A stretch of 64,000 bases of DNA from Armatimonadota bacterium (GTDB taxonomy: Bacteria; Sysuimicrobiota; Sysuimicrobiia; Sysuimicrobiales; Sysuimicrobiaceae), in the NCBI GenBank assembly GCA_031432545.1, contig JAVKGX010000003.1, positions 62,001-126,000 of the forward strand, written 5' to 3'. A program made the translations under genes and the position numbers. A model generated the notes under the pieces. That model was not told the origin of the DNA and ran no database searches. It was given only the letters and a program-made list of their open reading frames with translations. Shown piece after piece: positions 54,388 through 63,507 of the stretch (the stretch's first letter is position 1; every line of letters starts with the position of its first letter).

Positions 54388-56409
54388 ATGGGCAAACGAC
54401 GGATTCAGGTCGACGATCTGTTGAGGTTCGCGATGCCGTCCGATCCGCAGATCAGCCCGGACGGCACGCGTGCCGTCTTCGGCCTGCACCGCCTGGACCT
54501 GGAGTCCAACGGGTTTGCCAGCGTGCTGTGGATGGTCTCGCTGAGCGGTGGCGATGCCAAGCAGTTCACCGCCGGTGCGAAGCGGGATCACTCCCCCCGC
54601 TGGTCGCCCGACGGCCGGTGGGTGGCATTCCTCTCCAACCGATCCGGCAAGGACCAGATCTGGCTGATCCCCGCCGACGGCGGGGAGGCACGCCAGATCA
54701 CCCACCTGCGCGACGGCGTCAAGGATCTGTCTTGGGCACCGGATTCGCGGCGCCTGTGCTTTTTGTCCCGCAGCCGCCCGGACGAGCGCGAGGAGGAGCA
54801 GGCCAAGCCGGATCCGGTCGTCGTACGGCGTTACACACGCATGGCGTACAAGTTCGACGGCGTGGGCTTGTTCGACGAGGACCGTCCGCCGCAGATCCAC
54901 ACGGTCGACGTCGTCACCGGCGAAGTGGTGCGGATCACCGACGACCCCTACCCGGTGCAGTTCCCCGTGTGGTCGGTCGACGGCGAGGAGATCCTGTTCG
55001 TCGGTACGCGCGAAGATCGGTGGGACGACACGTACGTCCGCGACGTGTACGCGATGCGCCCCCGCGACGGCCGCCTGCGGTGCCTGACCCGCAGCCGCGG
55101 TCCCGTCCAGGCACCGACCCCGTCGCCCGACGGCCGCTGGGTCGCGTACGCGGGGCACGACGACCGCTCCGGGCACGCGACAAACGTGCGCGTGTGGGTC
55201 GTGCCGTTTGAGGGCGGGGAGTCCGTCGACCTGACCGACGCCATGGACCGGTCCGTCGGAGGGTACATGGGCAGCGACGTGCGCGTCGCGCCCATGGTGC
55301 TGCCGATCCGCTGGAACCCGGAGGGAACCCACGTATACTTCGTTGCCGGTGACCACGGCAACGCGCACCTCTACGCGGTCGACGTCGCCACCCGCCGCGT
55401 CCAGCGTGTCACGACGCGCGCTGTGGAGGCCGTATCCTGCTTCGACGTCGGCCCGCTCGGGCGGGTCGTCTACCAGGCCATGGACGCGGTGACACCCGAG
55501 GAGATCTGGCTGCACGAAGCCACCACCGACAGACCGCTCACCGACTTCAACGGGGCGCTGACCGGGGAGCTCGACCTCGGTGAAGTCGAGGTGTTCCAGT
55601 ACGCGGGCGCCGACGACTGGCCGATCGACGCCTGGCTGTACAAGCCGCCGGATTTCGTGGAGGGCAGGAAGTACCCACTGATCCTCCAGATCCACGGCGG
55701 TCCGCACTCGGCGTACGGGAACATCTTCTCCCACGGCACCTTCCTGCTCGCCGCCGCCGGGTATCTAGTGCTGCGTACGAACCCGCGTGGGAGCCAGGGC
55801 TACGGCGAGGCATTTGCGCGCGCGGTCATCGAGGATTGGGGCGGCCGCGACTTCCAGGACCTGATGCGGGGCGTGGATGCGGTGATCCAGCGTGGGTACG
55901 TCGATACGGCACGCATGGGCGTGACCGGCGGATCGTACGGCGGCTTCATGACCAACTGGGTGATCTCCCACACCGACCGTTTCCGCGCGGCGGTCACCGA
56001 GGTGTGCATCTGCAACCTGCTGTCGTTCTACGGGACGAGCGACATCGGCTACCTGTTCGGCGAGCGGCAGCTGGGGGGCCGCCCCTGGACGAATCCACAG
56101 CGGCTGTGGGAGTTCTCGCCCCTCAAGTATGTCGAACGCGTCGCCACACCCGTTCTGATCATCGGCAACGAGGAAGACCACCGCTGCCCGATCGAGCAGT
56201 CCGAACAATGGTTCATCGCGTTGCGCAAGCTCGGCAGAGATGCCGAGTTCGTGCGCTATCCGGGTGAGGCCCACACAATGCAGAGCAATGGCCGTCCGAA
56301 GCCACGGATCGACCGTCTGCGCCGCTTGCTGGCGTGGTGGGGTCGCCACCTCGGCGGGGACGCCGCAGCCGTCGAACGCCCCCTCGCCCAGGCCGAGGCC
56401 GCGGAGTGA
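54388..56409 (+). CDS. S9-family serine peptidase, copy 2
   Basis: 673 aa paralogue of the peptidase at 51694. Beta-propeller (RWSPDGRWVAF, APDSRRL) followed by the hydrolase domain with Ser in GGSYGGFM, Asp in EEDHRCPI and His in GEAHTMQS. Shared sequence such as LQIHGGPHSAYG and TNPRGSQGYG shows common origin. ATG 54388 follows ACGGAGGGTGCG. The two copies flank the adenosyltransferase, indicating a local duplication with an intervening gene. Confidence 0.93.
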   Translation: MGKRRIQVDDLLRFAMPSDPQISPDGTRAVFGLHRLDLESNGFASVLWMVSLSGGDAKQFTAGAKRDHSPRWSPDGRWVAFLSNRSGKDQIWLIPADGGEARQITHLRDGVKDLSWAPDSRRLCFLSRSRPDEREEEQAKPDPVVVRRYTRMAYKFDGVGLFDEDRPPQIHTVDVVTGEVVRITDDPYPVQFPVWSVDGEEILFVGTREDRWDDTYVRDVYAMRPRDGRLRCLTRSRGPVQAPTPSPDGRWVAYAGHDDRSGHATNVRVWVVPFEGGESVDLTDAMDRSVGGYMGSDVRVAPMVLPIRWNPEGTHVYFVAGDHGNAHLYAVDVATRRVQRVTTRAVEAVSCFDVGPLGRVVYQAMDAVTPEEIWLHEATTDRPLTDFNGALTGELDLGEVEVFQYAGADDWPIDAWLYKPPDFVEGRKYPLILQIHGGPHSAYGNIFSHGTFLLAAAGYLVLRTNPRGSQGYGEAFARAVIEDWGGRDFQDLMRGVDAVIQRGYVDTARMGVTGGSYGGFMTNWVISHTDRFRAAVTEVCICNLLSFYGTSDIGYLFGERQLGGRPWTNPQRLWEFSPLKYVERVATPVLIIGNEEDHRCPIEQSEQWFIALRKLGRDAEFVRYPGEAHTMQSNGRPKPRIDRLRRLLAWWGRHLGGDAAAVERPLAQAEAAE

Positions 56410-56439
56410 GTCCTGTGGGCCGCAGGGACCTCACGGGGG

Positions 56440-56479
56440 TTGTCGGTGGCCGCAATGTAGACTAGTATTTACGTACTGG
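56440..56479 (+). promoter_or_regulatory. Promoter and likely operator of the ArsR-type regulator
   Basis: TTGTCG (56440-56445), 17-base spacer, TAGTAT (56463-56468). CTAGTA-TTTACG-TACTGG (56462-56479) is an imperfect palindrome covering the -10, a typical ArsR operator position, suggesting autorepression. Confidence 0.6.
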
Positions 56480-56494
56480 TAATCGAAAGACTAC

Positions 56495-57574
56495 ATGGCG
56501 CGGGCGATCCTGCTCTCACCCCATCCCAGCGCCCTCCACGTCCGCGTGGAGGCCTGTGCGGTTTACGACTTCCTGGCCGCGCTGTTCGTTGTGCACCGGC
56601 ACGGGCGGGGGCTGGCGTTCGACGTGGCGGACGCGTGGGTCGAGCGCGCCCGCCGCGGACTGGGCCAGCGTTCGCTGCGGGACTTGGATCTGTTAAGTTG
56701 TGAGCGCGGCACGTTGCTGTCGCTGGTGGCCCTGCTGGACCGCCGCGCTGTCGACGACACCGTCGCCGGCTTCGTCGGCCACGTGCGCGAGGTTCCCGCG
56801 GACGAGCTGGTGTTGACGTTGCTGGCCAGCGCGCGGGCAGCCCGCCCGGTGCGCCAGCACCTGCGCGAGGCGTTGCGCACCCGCGGCGTCGCGCGCGAAG
56901 CGGCGCTGGCCCGGTTCGCCGCCGGGCTGCCGCAGGAACTGCGGCCGGAGGCGGCGGTGGAGCTTGCGCGGATGGACCCGCAGGCGGTGCGCGACCGGCT
57001 CGTGCGTCTGCTGACCCGTTTCCACGAGCGCGTCTACGCTGGCGAGGAGCCCCGGGTGCTGCCGCTGCTGCGCGCCGACGCCGAGCGCAAGCGCCGGCGG
57101 GCGCAGCATCTGTCGCCGCAGGCGTTCGTCGAGGAAGCGACCGGCGGGCACGTCCTGGACCCGACACAGGTGACCGAGGTCGTCGTCGTCCCCTCGTACT
57201 TCGTGCGTCCGTTCAACCTGATCGCGGACCACGTCGGGGTGCGCACCTACGTCGTGCCGCTGGGGGAGGACGAGTCGGTGGGGGAGCCGACGGAGGTCGT
57301 GGTGCGCGTCGCCAAGGCATTGGGCGACGAGACGCGCCTGCGCATCCTCCGCATGCTCATGGACAGGGAGATGTACACGCAGCAGGTGGCCGAGGCGCTG
57401 GGCACGAGCCACGTCACCGCCATCCATCACCTGGCGGCGCTGCGGGCGGCGCACCTCATCCGCATCGTCGAGAGACAGAACCTGAAGTTCTACGTGTTGC
57501 GGCCGGAGGGGCTTCAGGAGGCGCTGGGCGTCCTGTCGCGGTTCCTGCGGCCGGGCGCGTCACCTGCGAGTTGA
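56495..57574 (+). CDS. ArsR-type regulator with long N-terminal domain
   Basis: 359 aa. The last about 90 residues are an ArsR/SmtB winged helix (AKALGDETRLRILRMLMDREMYTQQVAEALGTSHVTAIHHLAALR). The first about 260 residues are helix-rich and Arg/Ala-rich with no motif I recognise; similar long ArsR-domain proteins (DUF5937-like) are common in Actinomycetota. No cysteine metal site of the ArsR core is seen. It is followed by a small HTH gene and an MFS exporter, which it may control. Confidence 0.85.
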   Translation: MARAILLSPHPSALHVRVEACAVYDFLAALFVVHRHGRGLAFDVADAWVERARRGLGQRSLRDLDLLSCERGTLLSLVALLDRRAVDDTVAGFVGHVREVPADELVLTLLASARAARPVRQHLREALRTRGVAREAALARFAAGLPQELRPEAAVELARMDPQAVRDRLVRLLTRFHERVYAGEEPRVLPLLRADAERKRRRAQHLSPQAFVEEATGGHVLDPTQVTEVVVVPSYFVRPFNLIADHVGVRTYVVPLGEDESVGEPTEVVVRVAKALGDETRLRILRMLMDREMYTQQVAEALGTSHVTAIHHLAALRAAHLIRIVERQNLKFYVLRPEGLQEALGVLSRFLRPGASPAS

Positions 57575-57584
57575 GGAGACGACC

Positions 57585-57794
57585 GTGAACGCTGTGGCGC
57601 TTGACGATCTGCCCGAGGTGCTGACGGTCGAACAGGCCGCCGGCTACCTGCAACTGCACAAGGTGACGGTCTACAAGTACATCCGCGAAGGATTGCTCCC
57701 GGCCGCACGGATCGGCAAGGTGTACCGGATCCTGCGACCGGATCTGGAGCGCTTCCTTCGCTTGGCGACCGAGGAGCAGCAGACCGGCGAGTAG
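57585..57794 (+). CDS. Excisionase-family (MerR-like) helix-turn-helix protein
   Basis: 69 aa single-domain DNA-binding protein: LTVEQAAGYLQLHKVTVYKYIREGLLPAARIGKVYRI is the standard HTH_17/excisionase fold. GTG start with GAGGAG upstream, 10 bases after the ArsR-type gene. No integrase is nearby, so a chromosomal regulatory role is more likely than phage excision. Confidence 0.9.
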   Translation: MNAVALDDLPEVLTVEQAAGYLQLHKVTVYKYIREGLLPAARIGKVYRILRPDLERFLRLATEEQQTGE

Positions 57795-57834
57795 CCTCCA
57801 TATGCCGCCCGCCGCCGGCCGTGACGGCTAACCC

Positions 57835-59112
57835 ATGACCACGTTCCGCGCGTTTCGCCACGCCAATTACCGCCGGTTCTGGTACGGCATGCTCGTGTCG
57901 CTGGTCGGCACGTGGATGCAGGGTACCGCGCAGTCGTTCCTCGTCTACGAGATGACCGGCTCGGCGCTGCGGACGGGGATGGTGATGTTCGCGTTTACGC
58001 TGCCCTCGCTGCTGTTCTCGCTGTTTGGAGGCGCCATCGCCGACCGCTACGACCGCCGGCGTCTGCTGGTCGGTACGCAGATCGCCTTCATGACGTCGGC
58101 GGCGGTCCTGGCGACGTTGACGCTGACGGGGGTTGTGCAGGTCTGGCACATCCTCGTCCTGGCGTTCGCCAACGGGGTCACGATGGCGGTCGACGCGCCA
58201 GCACGGCAGGCGATGCTTCCGACGCTGGTCGGCCGCGAGGATCTGCAGAACGCCGTCGCGCTCAACGCCGCGGTGTTCAACGGGTCGCGCATCTTCGGCC
58301 CGGCGCTGGCCGGGATCGTCTACAAGATCGGGGGGCCGGGCTGGTGCTTTGCGGTCAACGCGATCTCGTACCTGGCGGTGATCTGGCCGCTGGTGCGGAT
58401 GCGGTTGGTGATGGCGTCGGGTGACGCGCCCTCCGAGCCGATGACCGCGCAGATCCGGGATGGGCTGGCGTACGTGCGTTCCCACGCGGCGGTGCGGTCG
58501 CTCCTGCTCCTCCTCGCCGGGGTGGGCACCTTCGGGTTCGCCTGGATGGTGCTCGCGCCGGCCTTCACGGTGAGGGTGCTGGGTATGGGTCCGGTAGAAA
58601 ATGGTTACCTGCTGACGGCGACGGGTGTCGGCGCGACCGCGGGTGCGCTCACCGTTGCCACGCTCCAGGGATTGCGGCGGCCCGGAGTCTTCGTCGTCAC
58701 CTGCGCCACGCTGGCCGGAGGGATGCTCGTTGCCTTTTCGTTCACCCGAGCACTGCCGGTCGCGCTCCTGGCACTGGGGGTCGTCGGGTTCTTCTTGACG
58801 GCGTTCATGTCGTCGACGAATTCCACCATTCAGTCGCTGGTGGAGGACCGTTATCGCGGTCGGGTGATGAGCCTGTACACGCTGGCGCTGATCGGCAGCG
58901 GCCCGGTGGGGAGCCTGCTGGCGGGATCCGTCGCCGACGCACTGGGCGTCCCTACGAGTCTTGCGATCAACGGCGCCCTGGTGGTCGTGTGCGCGGCGCT
59001 GACCTACCTGCTCGCGCCGGCGGTCGTGGGGCTACGGGTCGTGATTCCCCCGCATCCGGTCAGTCTCCCCTCTTCCATCGGTACGACCGCCGGGCGTGCC
59101 GCCGCGCGCTGA
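57835..59112 (+). CDS. MFS exporter (EntS/DUF894-like)
   Basis: 425 aa, 12 hydrophobic segments. The N-terminus FRAFRHANYRRFWYGMLVSLVGTWMQ is characteristic of EntS-like exporters; ADRYDRRRLLV is the MFS loop 2-3 motif; DAPARQAMLPTLVGREDLQNAVALNA and STIQSLVEDRYRGRVMSLY are also typical. Likely exports a siderophore, drug or similar small molecule. Codirectional with the two regulators upstream. Bases 59113-59220 separate it convergently from sdhB and hold only a weak 5-bp hairpin (59178-59192). Confidence 0.9.
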   Translation: MTTFRAFRHANYRRFWYGMLVSLVGTWMQGTAQSFLVYEMTGSALRTGMVMFAFTLPSLLFSLFGGAIADRYDRRRLLVGTQIAFMTSAAVLATLTLTGVVQVWHILVLAFANGVTMAVDAPARQAMLPTLVGREDLQNAVALNAAVFNGSRIFGPALAGIVYKIGGPGWCFAVNAISYLAVIWPLVRMRLVMASGDAPSEPMTAQIRDGLAYVRSHAAVRSLLLLLAGVGTFGFAWMVLAPAFTVRVLGMGPVENGYLLTATGVGATAGALTVATLQGLRRPGVFVVTCATLAGGMLVAFSFTRALPVALLALGVVGFFLTAFMSSTNSTIQSLVEDRYRGRVMSLYTLALIGSGPVGSLLAGSVADALGVPTSLAINGALVVVCAALTYLLAPAVVGLRVVIPPHPVSLPSSIGTTAGRAAAR

Positions 59113-59220
59113 CTGAGCCGTCGCCCCAACCCCAGCAGAGGGCCGGCCCGCCGGTGGGAGAGCAAGACCCCGGCATTCTCACTTTGCGTGAGGAAACGGA
59201 ATCCGCACTGGGTAGCAGTG

Positions 59221-59919
59221 CTAGGCGCGGCTGAGGACGATCGCCTGCTTGATCTCCTGGATGGCCTTGGTGATCTCGATCCCCTGCGGGCAGGCTTCGG
59301 TGCAGTTGAAGACCGTACGGCAGCTGAATGCGCCGCTGCGTTCGGCGAGGATCGCCAGCCGCTCGTCCGTCCCACGATCGCGGCTGTCGAAGACGAACCG
59401 GTGGGCCGCCACGAGCGCCGCGGGTCCCAGGAACTGCCCACTCCCCCAGTAGATCGGGCAGGCGGTCGTGCAGACCGCGCAGAGGATGCACTTCGTGGTG
59501 TCGTCGTAGCGGGCGCGCTCTTCGGGCGACTGCAGGCGCTCCCGCTGCGGCGGCGGTTCGTCGTTGATCAGCCACGGCCGGATCTGCCGGTACTTCGCGA
59601 AGAACGGCTCCATGTCCACGACTAGATCCTTGATGACCGGCAGGCCGCGAATCGGTTCGACGGTGATCCGGTTCCCCACGTCACGGACCAGGACCTTGCA
59701 GGCCAGGCGGTTGCGTCCGTTGATCAGCATCGCGTCGGAGCCGCAGATCCCGTGCGCGCACGACCGCCGCAGCGCCAGCGAGCCGTCCTGGTACCACTTG
59801 ATCCGGTGCAGGACGTCCAGCACCCGGTCGAAAGGGTCGGCGGTGACGCGATAGGTGGCCCAGTAGGGCTTGGCGTCAGCTTCCGGATTGAAGCGCTTGA
59901 TGCGGACGATGGTCTCCAT
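59221..59919 (-). CDS. sdhB: Succinate dehydrogenase/fumarate reductase iron-sulfur protein (second set)
   Basis: 232 aa. [2Fe-2S] ligands Cys54, Cys59, Asp62 and Cys74 (Asp in the third position, as in E. coli SdhB), then CILCAVCTTACPIYW and CRTVFNCTEACPQGI for the [4Fe-4S] and [3Fe-4S] clusters. Follows sdhA by 5 bases. No membrane-anchor genes belong to this pair within the window other than FrdC/FrdD upstream. Confidence 0.93.
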   Translation of the reverse strand: METIVRIKRFNPEADAKPYWATYRVTADPFDRVLDVLHRIKWYQDGSLALRRSCAHGICGSDAMLINGRNRLACKVLVRDVGNRITVEPIRGLPVIKDLVVDMEPFFAKYRQIRPWLINDEPPPQRERLQSPEERARYDDTTKCILCAVCTTACPIYWGSGQFLGPAALVAAHRFVFDSRDRGTDERLAILAERSGAFSCRTVFNCTEACPQGIEITKAIQEIKQAIVLSRA

Positions 59920-59924
59920 GGGAT

Positions 59925-61652
59925 CTAGTACTTCCTCTCCTTTGGCTGGTATTTCGTGATCGTCACCGGTTTGTACCTGAAGTCGTGCTGTCCACGCTCG
60001 CGCCGGTAGATGAGCACGTGCTTGAGCCAGTTCTCGTCGTCGCGGTTGGGATGGTCCTCACGGTAGTGCGCGCCCCGGCTCTCCGTGCGGTGCAGACAAC
60101 TGGCCACAGTGGCTTCGGCCAGGTCCAGGAGGAACCCCAGCTCGAGGGCCTCGACGAGGTCGGTGTTGAAACGCCGGCCGCGGTCGTCCAGCCGCACCCG
60201 CCCGAACCGTTCCTGCAGCGTGAGCACGGTGTCCATCGCATGTTGTAGGCTGGAGGCGGTGCGGAACACCGAAGCGTTCTCCATCATCTCTGCCTGCAGC
60301 GCATCCCGGATCGGTGCCGCCGTCTCTCCGTCGGTCCGCGCCCGCAGCGCGTCGATCTGCGCCTGCGCCCGACCTACGGGGTCTTCGCGCACGACCGGGG
60401 GATCGGCGCCTTGTATGTAGCGAGCCATGTGGCGGCCTGCTCGGCGTCCGAACACGAGGATGTCCACCAGCGAGTTCGTGCCCAGCCGGTTGGCGCCGTG
60501 CACGGAGACGCACGCGCACTCGCCGGCCGCGTACAGCCCACCCACCGGTATGCCGCGTTCGTCGGCGATGACCTGCGCGTCGTTGTTGGTGGGGATGCCG
60601 CCCATGGCGTAGTGCGCCGTCGGCTGGATGGGGACCGGCTCGGTCGCAGGGTCGATCCCCAGGTAGGTGCGCACGAAGTCGGTGATGTCGGGCAGCTTGG
60701 TGTCCAGGACCTCCCTGCCCAGGTGCCGGAAGTCCAGGTGCACGTAGTCCGTGCCGTCGATCCCGCGCCCTTCACGGACCTCCAGGTAGATGCAGCGGGA
60801 GATGATGTCGCGCGGTGCCAGCTCCAGCAGCGTCGGCGTGTAGCGCTCCATGAACCGCTCACCGTGGCGGTTGATCAGGTACGCGCCCTCGCCGCGCGCC
60901 GCCTCCGACAGCAGGATCCCCAGGCGGTAGATCCCCGTCGGGTGAAACTGGAAGAACTCCATGTCCATCAGCGGGATGCCGCGCCGCCAGGCGATCGCCA
61001 CACCGTCGCCGGTCAGTGCGTGGGCGTTGCTCGTGACCTTGTACATCCGCCCGAAGCCACCGGTGGCGAGCAACACGGCGCGGGCCCAAAAGACGTGCAG
61101 CATCCCCGAGTCGATCTCGTAGGCGACGACGCCAGCGCAGCGCCCGTCCTCGATGAGCAGGTCAACCATCTGGAATTCGTCGAAGAACGCGACGTCGTTG
61201 CGCAGGCACTGCTGGTACAGAGTCTGCAGGATCATGTGACCGGTGCGGTCGGCGGCATGGCACGCCCGGCGGACGGGGCCCTCACCGAAGTTGCGCGTGT
61301 GGCCGCCGAACCGGCGCTGGGCGATCCGACCGTCGGGCGTGCGGTCGAACGGCAGGCCCCAGTGTTCCAGTTCGTAGACGGTTTCGATGGCCTCCTGGCA
61401 CATCTGCTCGGCGGCGTCCTGGTCAACCAGGTAGTCGCCGCCCTTGATGGTGTCGAAGGTGTGCCACTCCGGTTGGTCTTCTTCCAAGTTGCCCAGCGCG
61501 GCGCCGATGCCGCCCTGCGCGGCACCGGTGTGCGAGCGTGTCGGATACAACTTGCTGAGGACCGCGACCCGGCGGCCCCGCAGTTCCAGTGCCGCGCGCA
61601 GCCCGGCTCCCCCGGCGCCGACGATCACCGCGTCGAAGGTGTGCTCAATCAT
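59925..61652 (-). CDS. sdhA: Succinate dehydrogenase/fumarate reductase flavoprotein (second set)
   Basis: 575 aa. FAD-binding VGAGGAGLRAALEL; covalent-FAD His41 in RSHTGAAQGG; active-site FGEGPVRRACHAADRTGH, FQFHPTG, AHYAMGG and HGANRLGTNSLVD. The start overlaps the end of the 118-aa gene upstream by 8 bases. Most similar in motif style to mitochondrial/SdhA-type succinate dehydrogenases; direction of the reaction cannot be told from sequence. Confidence 0.95.
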   Translation of the reverse strand: MIEHTFDAVIVGAGGAGLRAALELRGRRVAVLSKLYPTRSHTGAAQGGIGAALGNLEEDQPEWHTFDTIKGGDYLVDQDAAEQMCQEAIETVYELEHWGLPFDRTPDGRIAQRRFGGHTRNFGEGPVRRACHAADRTGHMILQTLYQQCLRNDVAFFDEFQMVDLLIEDGRCAGVVAYEIDSGMLHVFWARAVLLATGGFGRMYKVTSNAHALTGDGVAIAWRRGIPLMDMEFFQFHPTGIYRLGILLSEAARGEGAYLINRHGERFMERYTPTLLELAPRDIISRCIYLEVREGRGIDGTDYVHLDFRHLGREVLDTKLPDITDFVRTYLGIDPATEPVPIQPTAHYAMGGIPTNNDAQVIADERGIPVGGLYAAGECACVSVHGANRLGTNSLVDILVFGRRAGRHMARYIQGADPPVVREDPVGRAQAQIDALRARTDGETAAPIRDALQAEMMENASVFRTASSLQHAMDTVLTLQERFGRVRLDDRGRRFNTDLVEALELGFLLDLAEATVASCLHRTESRGAHYREDHPNRDDENWLKHVLIYRRERGQHDFRYKPVTITKYQPKERKY

Positions 61653-62001
61653 CGGTGACGGGCCGCTGCGGTTCGAAGTCGAGATAGCGCAGGACCGTGT
61701 GGTCGGTGATGGAGTCGAACCAGCGGCGCCGCAACTCCTCCCCCTCCGCGGACATCAGCCAGCGCCGGAAGTTCGCGGCCGCCTGCTCGCCCACCCAGAA
61801 CGCCTCGTTGAGATACTTGGGGCGGCGGACCGGCTTCGGTTGTTCGTAGCTGCCCTCGAACCCGTCCACGAACACCCACGTCTTGCGGCCGATGCACCCG
61901 AAGCGCCGGGTGACCTCGTCGAGGCGCCCATCCAGCCACTCGACGAAGGATGTCTCGTCGACTCCAGGTTTCACGTTGTATGCGTGGATCACACGCAGCA
62001 T
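61645..62001 (-). CDS. 118-aa soluble protein of unknown function in the frd-sdh operon
   Basis: Hydrophilic, Trp/Arg-rich (RVIHAYNVKPGVDETSFVEWL; FWVGEQAAANFRRWLM), no membrane segment or cysteine pair (a single Cys near residue 36). The pattern suggests a small ferredoxin-like alpha/beta barrel (ABM/NIPSNAP-like), but I am not sure. AAGGAGGGGAC ribosome site before the ATG. It lies where sdhC/sdhD anchors would be expected and overlaps sdhA by 8 bases, so it may assist or bridge the second SdhAB. Confidence 0.75.
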   Translation of the reverse strand: MLRVIHAYNVKPGVDETSFVEWLDGRLDEVTRRFGCIGRKTWVFVDGFEGSYEQPKPVRRPKYLNEAFWVGEQAAANFRRWLMSAEGEELRRRWFDSITDHTVLRYLDFEPQRPVTDD

Positions 62002-62029
62002 ACCCGTCCCCTCCTTCTTGCCCGAAGTG

Positions 62030-62374
62030 TCACAGGCGCGCGAGAACGACCGCCGCTGCCGCGACGATGCCGACGGCCGTACCGTAGCACGCGAACGCCA
62101 CCGGCACCCAGGAGGCCTTGAGGTGCAATCCCTCGGTGAGCGTGTAGCGGAACCGATGCGCCCAGTGCAGCATCCACGACGCCACGACCGCGAACACGTA
62201 GGCGCGGCCCACCGGATGGGCGACGAGTTCGACGGCCCGCTCGTAGGCGAGCGCGTCGCGCGTCCAGCCGGCGGCTACGCCGACCCCCGTGAGCAGGACG
62301 TGGACTGGCAGCAACAGCGCCGCCACCGTGCCGCCGGCCGCGAACAGGAGCCACCACAGGGGCTCGCTGCGCAT
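62030..62374 (-). CDS. frdD: Fumarate reductase membrane anchor subunit D
   Basis: 114 aa with three hydrophobic segments (about 5-30, 56-71, 90-112). PLWWLLFAAGGTVAALLLPVHVLL is typical of FrdD. With FrdC it anchors FrdAB and binds quinone; E. coli-type FrdC/D bind no heme. Starts 3 bases after frdC. Confidence 0.92.
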   Translation of the reverse strand: MRSEPLWWLLFAAGGTVAALLLPVHVLLTGVGVAAGWTRDALAYERAVELVAHPVGRAYVFAVVASWMLHWAHRFRYTLTEGLHLKASWVPVAFACYGTAVGIVAAAAVVLARL

Positions 62375-62377
62375 CCG

Positions 62378-62761
62378 CTACCGCCCCAGCACGATCCGGG
62401 CCACGACCGCCGAGACGATGGCCCACACCGCGTAGTTGGCCCCGACGACCGCCGCGTCCGGTACCCGGTGCCGTCCCAACCGCACCGTCATCGCCTTGGG
62501 GGCGAGCGCGAACCACGTGACCGAGTGGTACAGCGCGGCCGCCAGCCCCAGGGCGTGGAAGACGGCCATCCCGGGCGCACCCAGAAACGCCAGGTACGCT
62601 TCGTAGGCGGTGGGTCCTCGTACCAGCCGGTCGACCAGGATCAGCAGCAAGACCGCGTACGTACCGACAAACAGGCTCGTAAGTTCTCGCACGACGAACA
62701 GCACGTACGACCGCCGTTCGGTCCACCAGAGGAAGCGCACGGGTCTGCGGTAGCCCGTCAT
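62378..62761 (-). CDS. frdC: Fumarate reductase membrane anchor subunit C
   Basis: 127 aa with three hydrophobic segments. [31 protein letters not shown] is the FrdC N-terminus, and [17 protein letters not shown] contains the His-containing helix 2. Its ATG overlaps the frdB stop by four bases. Confidence 0.93.
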   Translation of the reverse strand: MTGYRRPVRFLWWTERRSYVLFVVRELTSLFVGTYAVLLLILVDRLVRGPTAYEAYLAFLGAPGMAVFHALGLAAALYHSVTWFALAPKAMTVRLGRHRVPDAAVVGANYAVWAIVSAVVARIVLGR

Positions 62762-63507
62762 CTTCGCCCCCACGGCACGAGCACGTCGCGGGCCCACTGC
62801 AGGGCGCTGTGCAGCTTCAGCCGCTGGATCGCACCCGCAGGATCGACGTGCTTGGGGCAGACGGTTGTGCACTCGCCCACCAGCGTGCAGTCCCACACGC
62901 CGTCCGGTCCGGCCACGACCTCGCGCCGCGCCTTGCGTCCCTGGTCGCGGGAGTCGAGATCGTAGCGCGCGGCCAGCGCCAACGCCGCCGGGCCCAAAAA
63001 GCGCGGCTCCAGGGCATACACGGGGCATGCGGAGTAGCAGAGCATGCAGTTGATGCACATGCTGAACTGCCGGTAGTCCTCCAGCTGTTCGGGCGTCTGG
63101 AGGTGCTCGGAGCTCTCGGGGTCGGGATCCCGCCGGATGAGCCACGGCTTGACGCGTGGGAGCTTGTCCATGAAGTCGCCGATGTCGACGACCAGATCGC
63201 GCGCAATGGGGAAGTTCGCGAGGGGCTCCACCCAGATCGTCCTCGGATGGAACTCGCGCAAGAACGTGGCGCACGACAGTCGCGGCGTGCGGTCGATCAT
63301 CATGCCGCAGCTGCCGCACACGCCCATCCGACACGACCAGCGGTAGGTCAGACTGCCGTCGACCTGGTCCTTGATGTAGTTGAGCGCGTCCAGCACCACC
63401 CAGTCCTCGCGGTAGGGCACCTGGTAGGTCTGGAAGTAGGGGCTGGCGTCGCGGCCGGGGTGGTAGCGGAGGACGCGGAGCTCGGCGGTCGGGCGGGCCA
63501 TCGTCAA
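62758..63507 (-). CDS. frdB: Fumarate reductase iron-sulfur subunit
   Basis: 249 aa. [2Fe-2S] cysteines Cys59, Cys64, Cys67 and Cys79 (CRMGVCGSC); [14 protein letters not shown] and [17 protein letters not shown] for the other clusters. Start at ATG 63507 overlaps the frdA stop; Met3 (63501) is an alternative. Unlike the second SdhB it has a full cysteine set at the [2Fe-2S] site. Confidence 0.95.
   Translation of the reverse strand: MTMARPTAELRVLRYHPGRDASPYFQTYQVPYREDWVVLDALNYIKDQVDGSLTYRWSCRMGVCGSCGMMIDRTPRLSCATFLREFHPRTIWVEPLANFPIARDLVVDIGDFMDKLPRVKPWLIRRDPDPESSEHLQTPEQLEDYRQFSMCINCMLCYSACPVYALEPRFLGPAALALAARYDLDSRDQGRKARREVVAGPDGVWDCTLVGECTTVCPKHVDPAGAIQRLKLHSALQWARDVLVPWGRR

Noticed and set aside
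57585-57794. Phage excisionase marking a prophage
   Set aside because: No integrase, phage genes, attachment repeats or composition change nearby; small HTH_17 proteins are common chromosomal regulators.
59178-59192. Bidirectional terminator between the MFS gene and sdhB
   Set aside because: Only a five-base CTCAC/GTGAG stem, with no clear T-run on either side; too weak to annotate.
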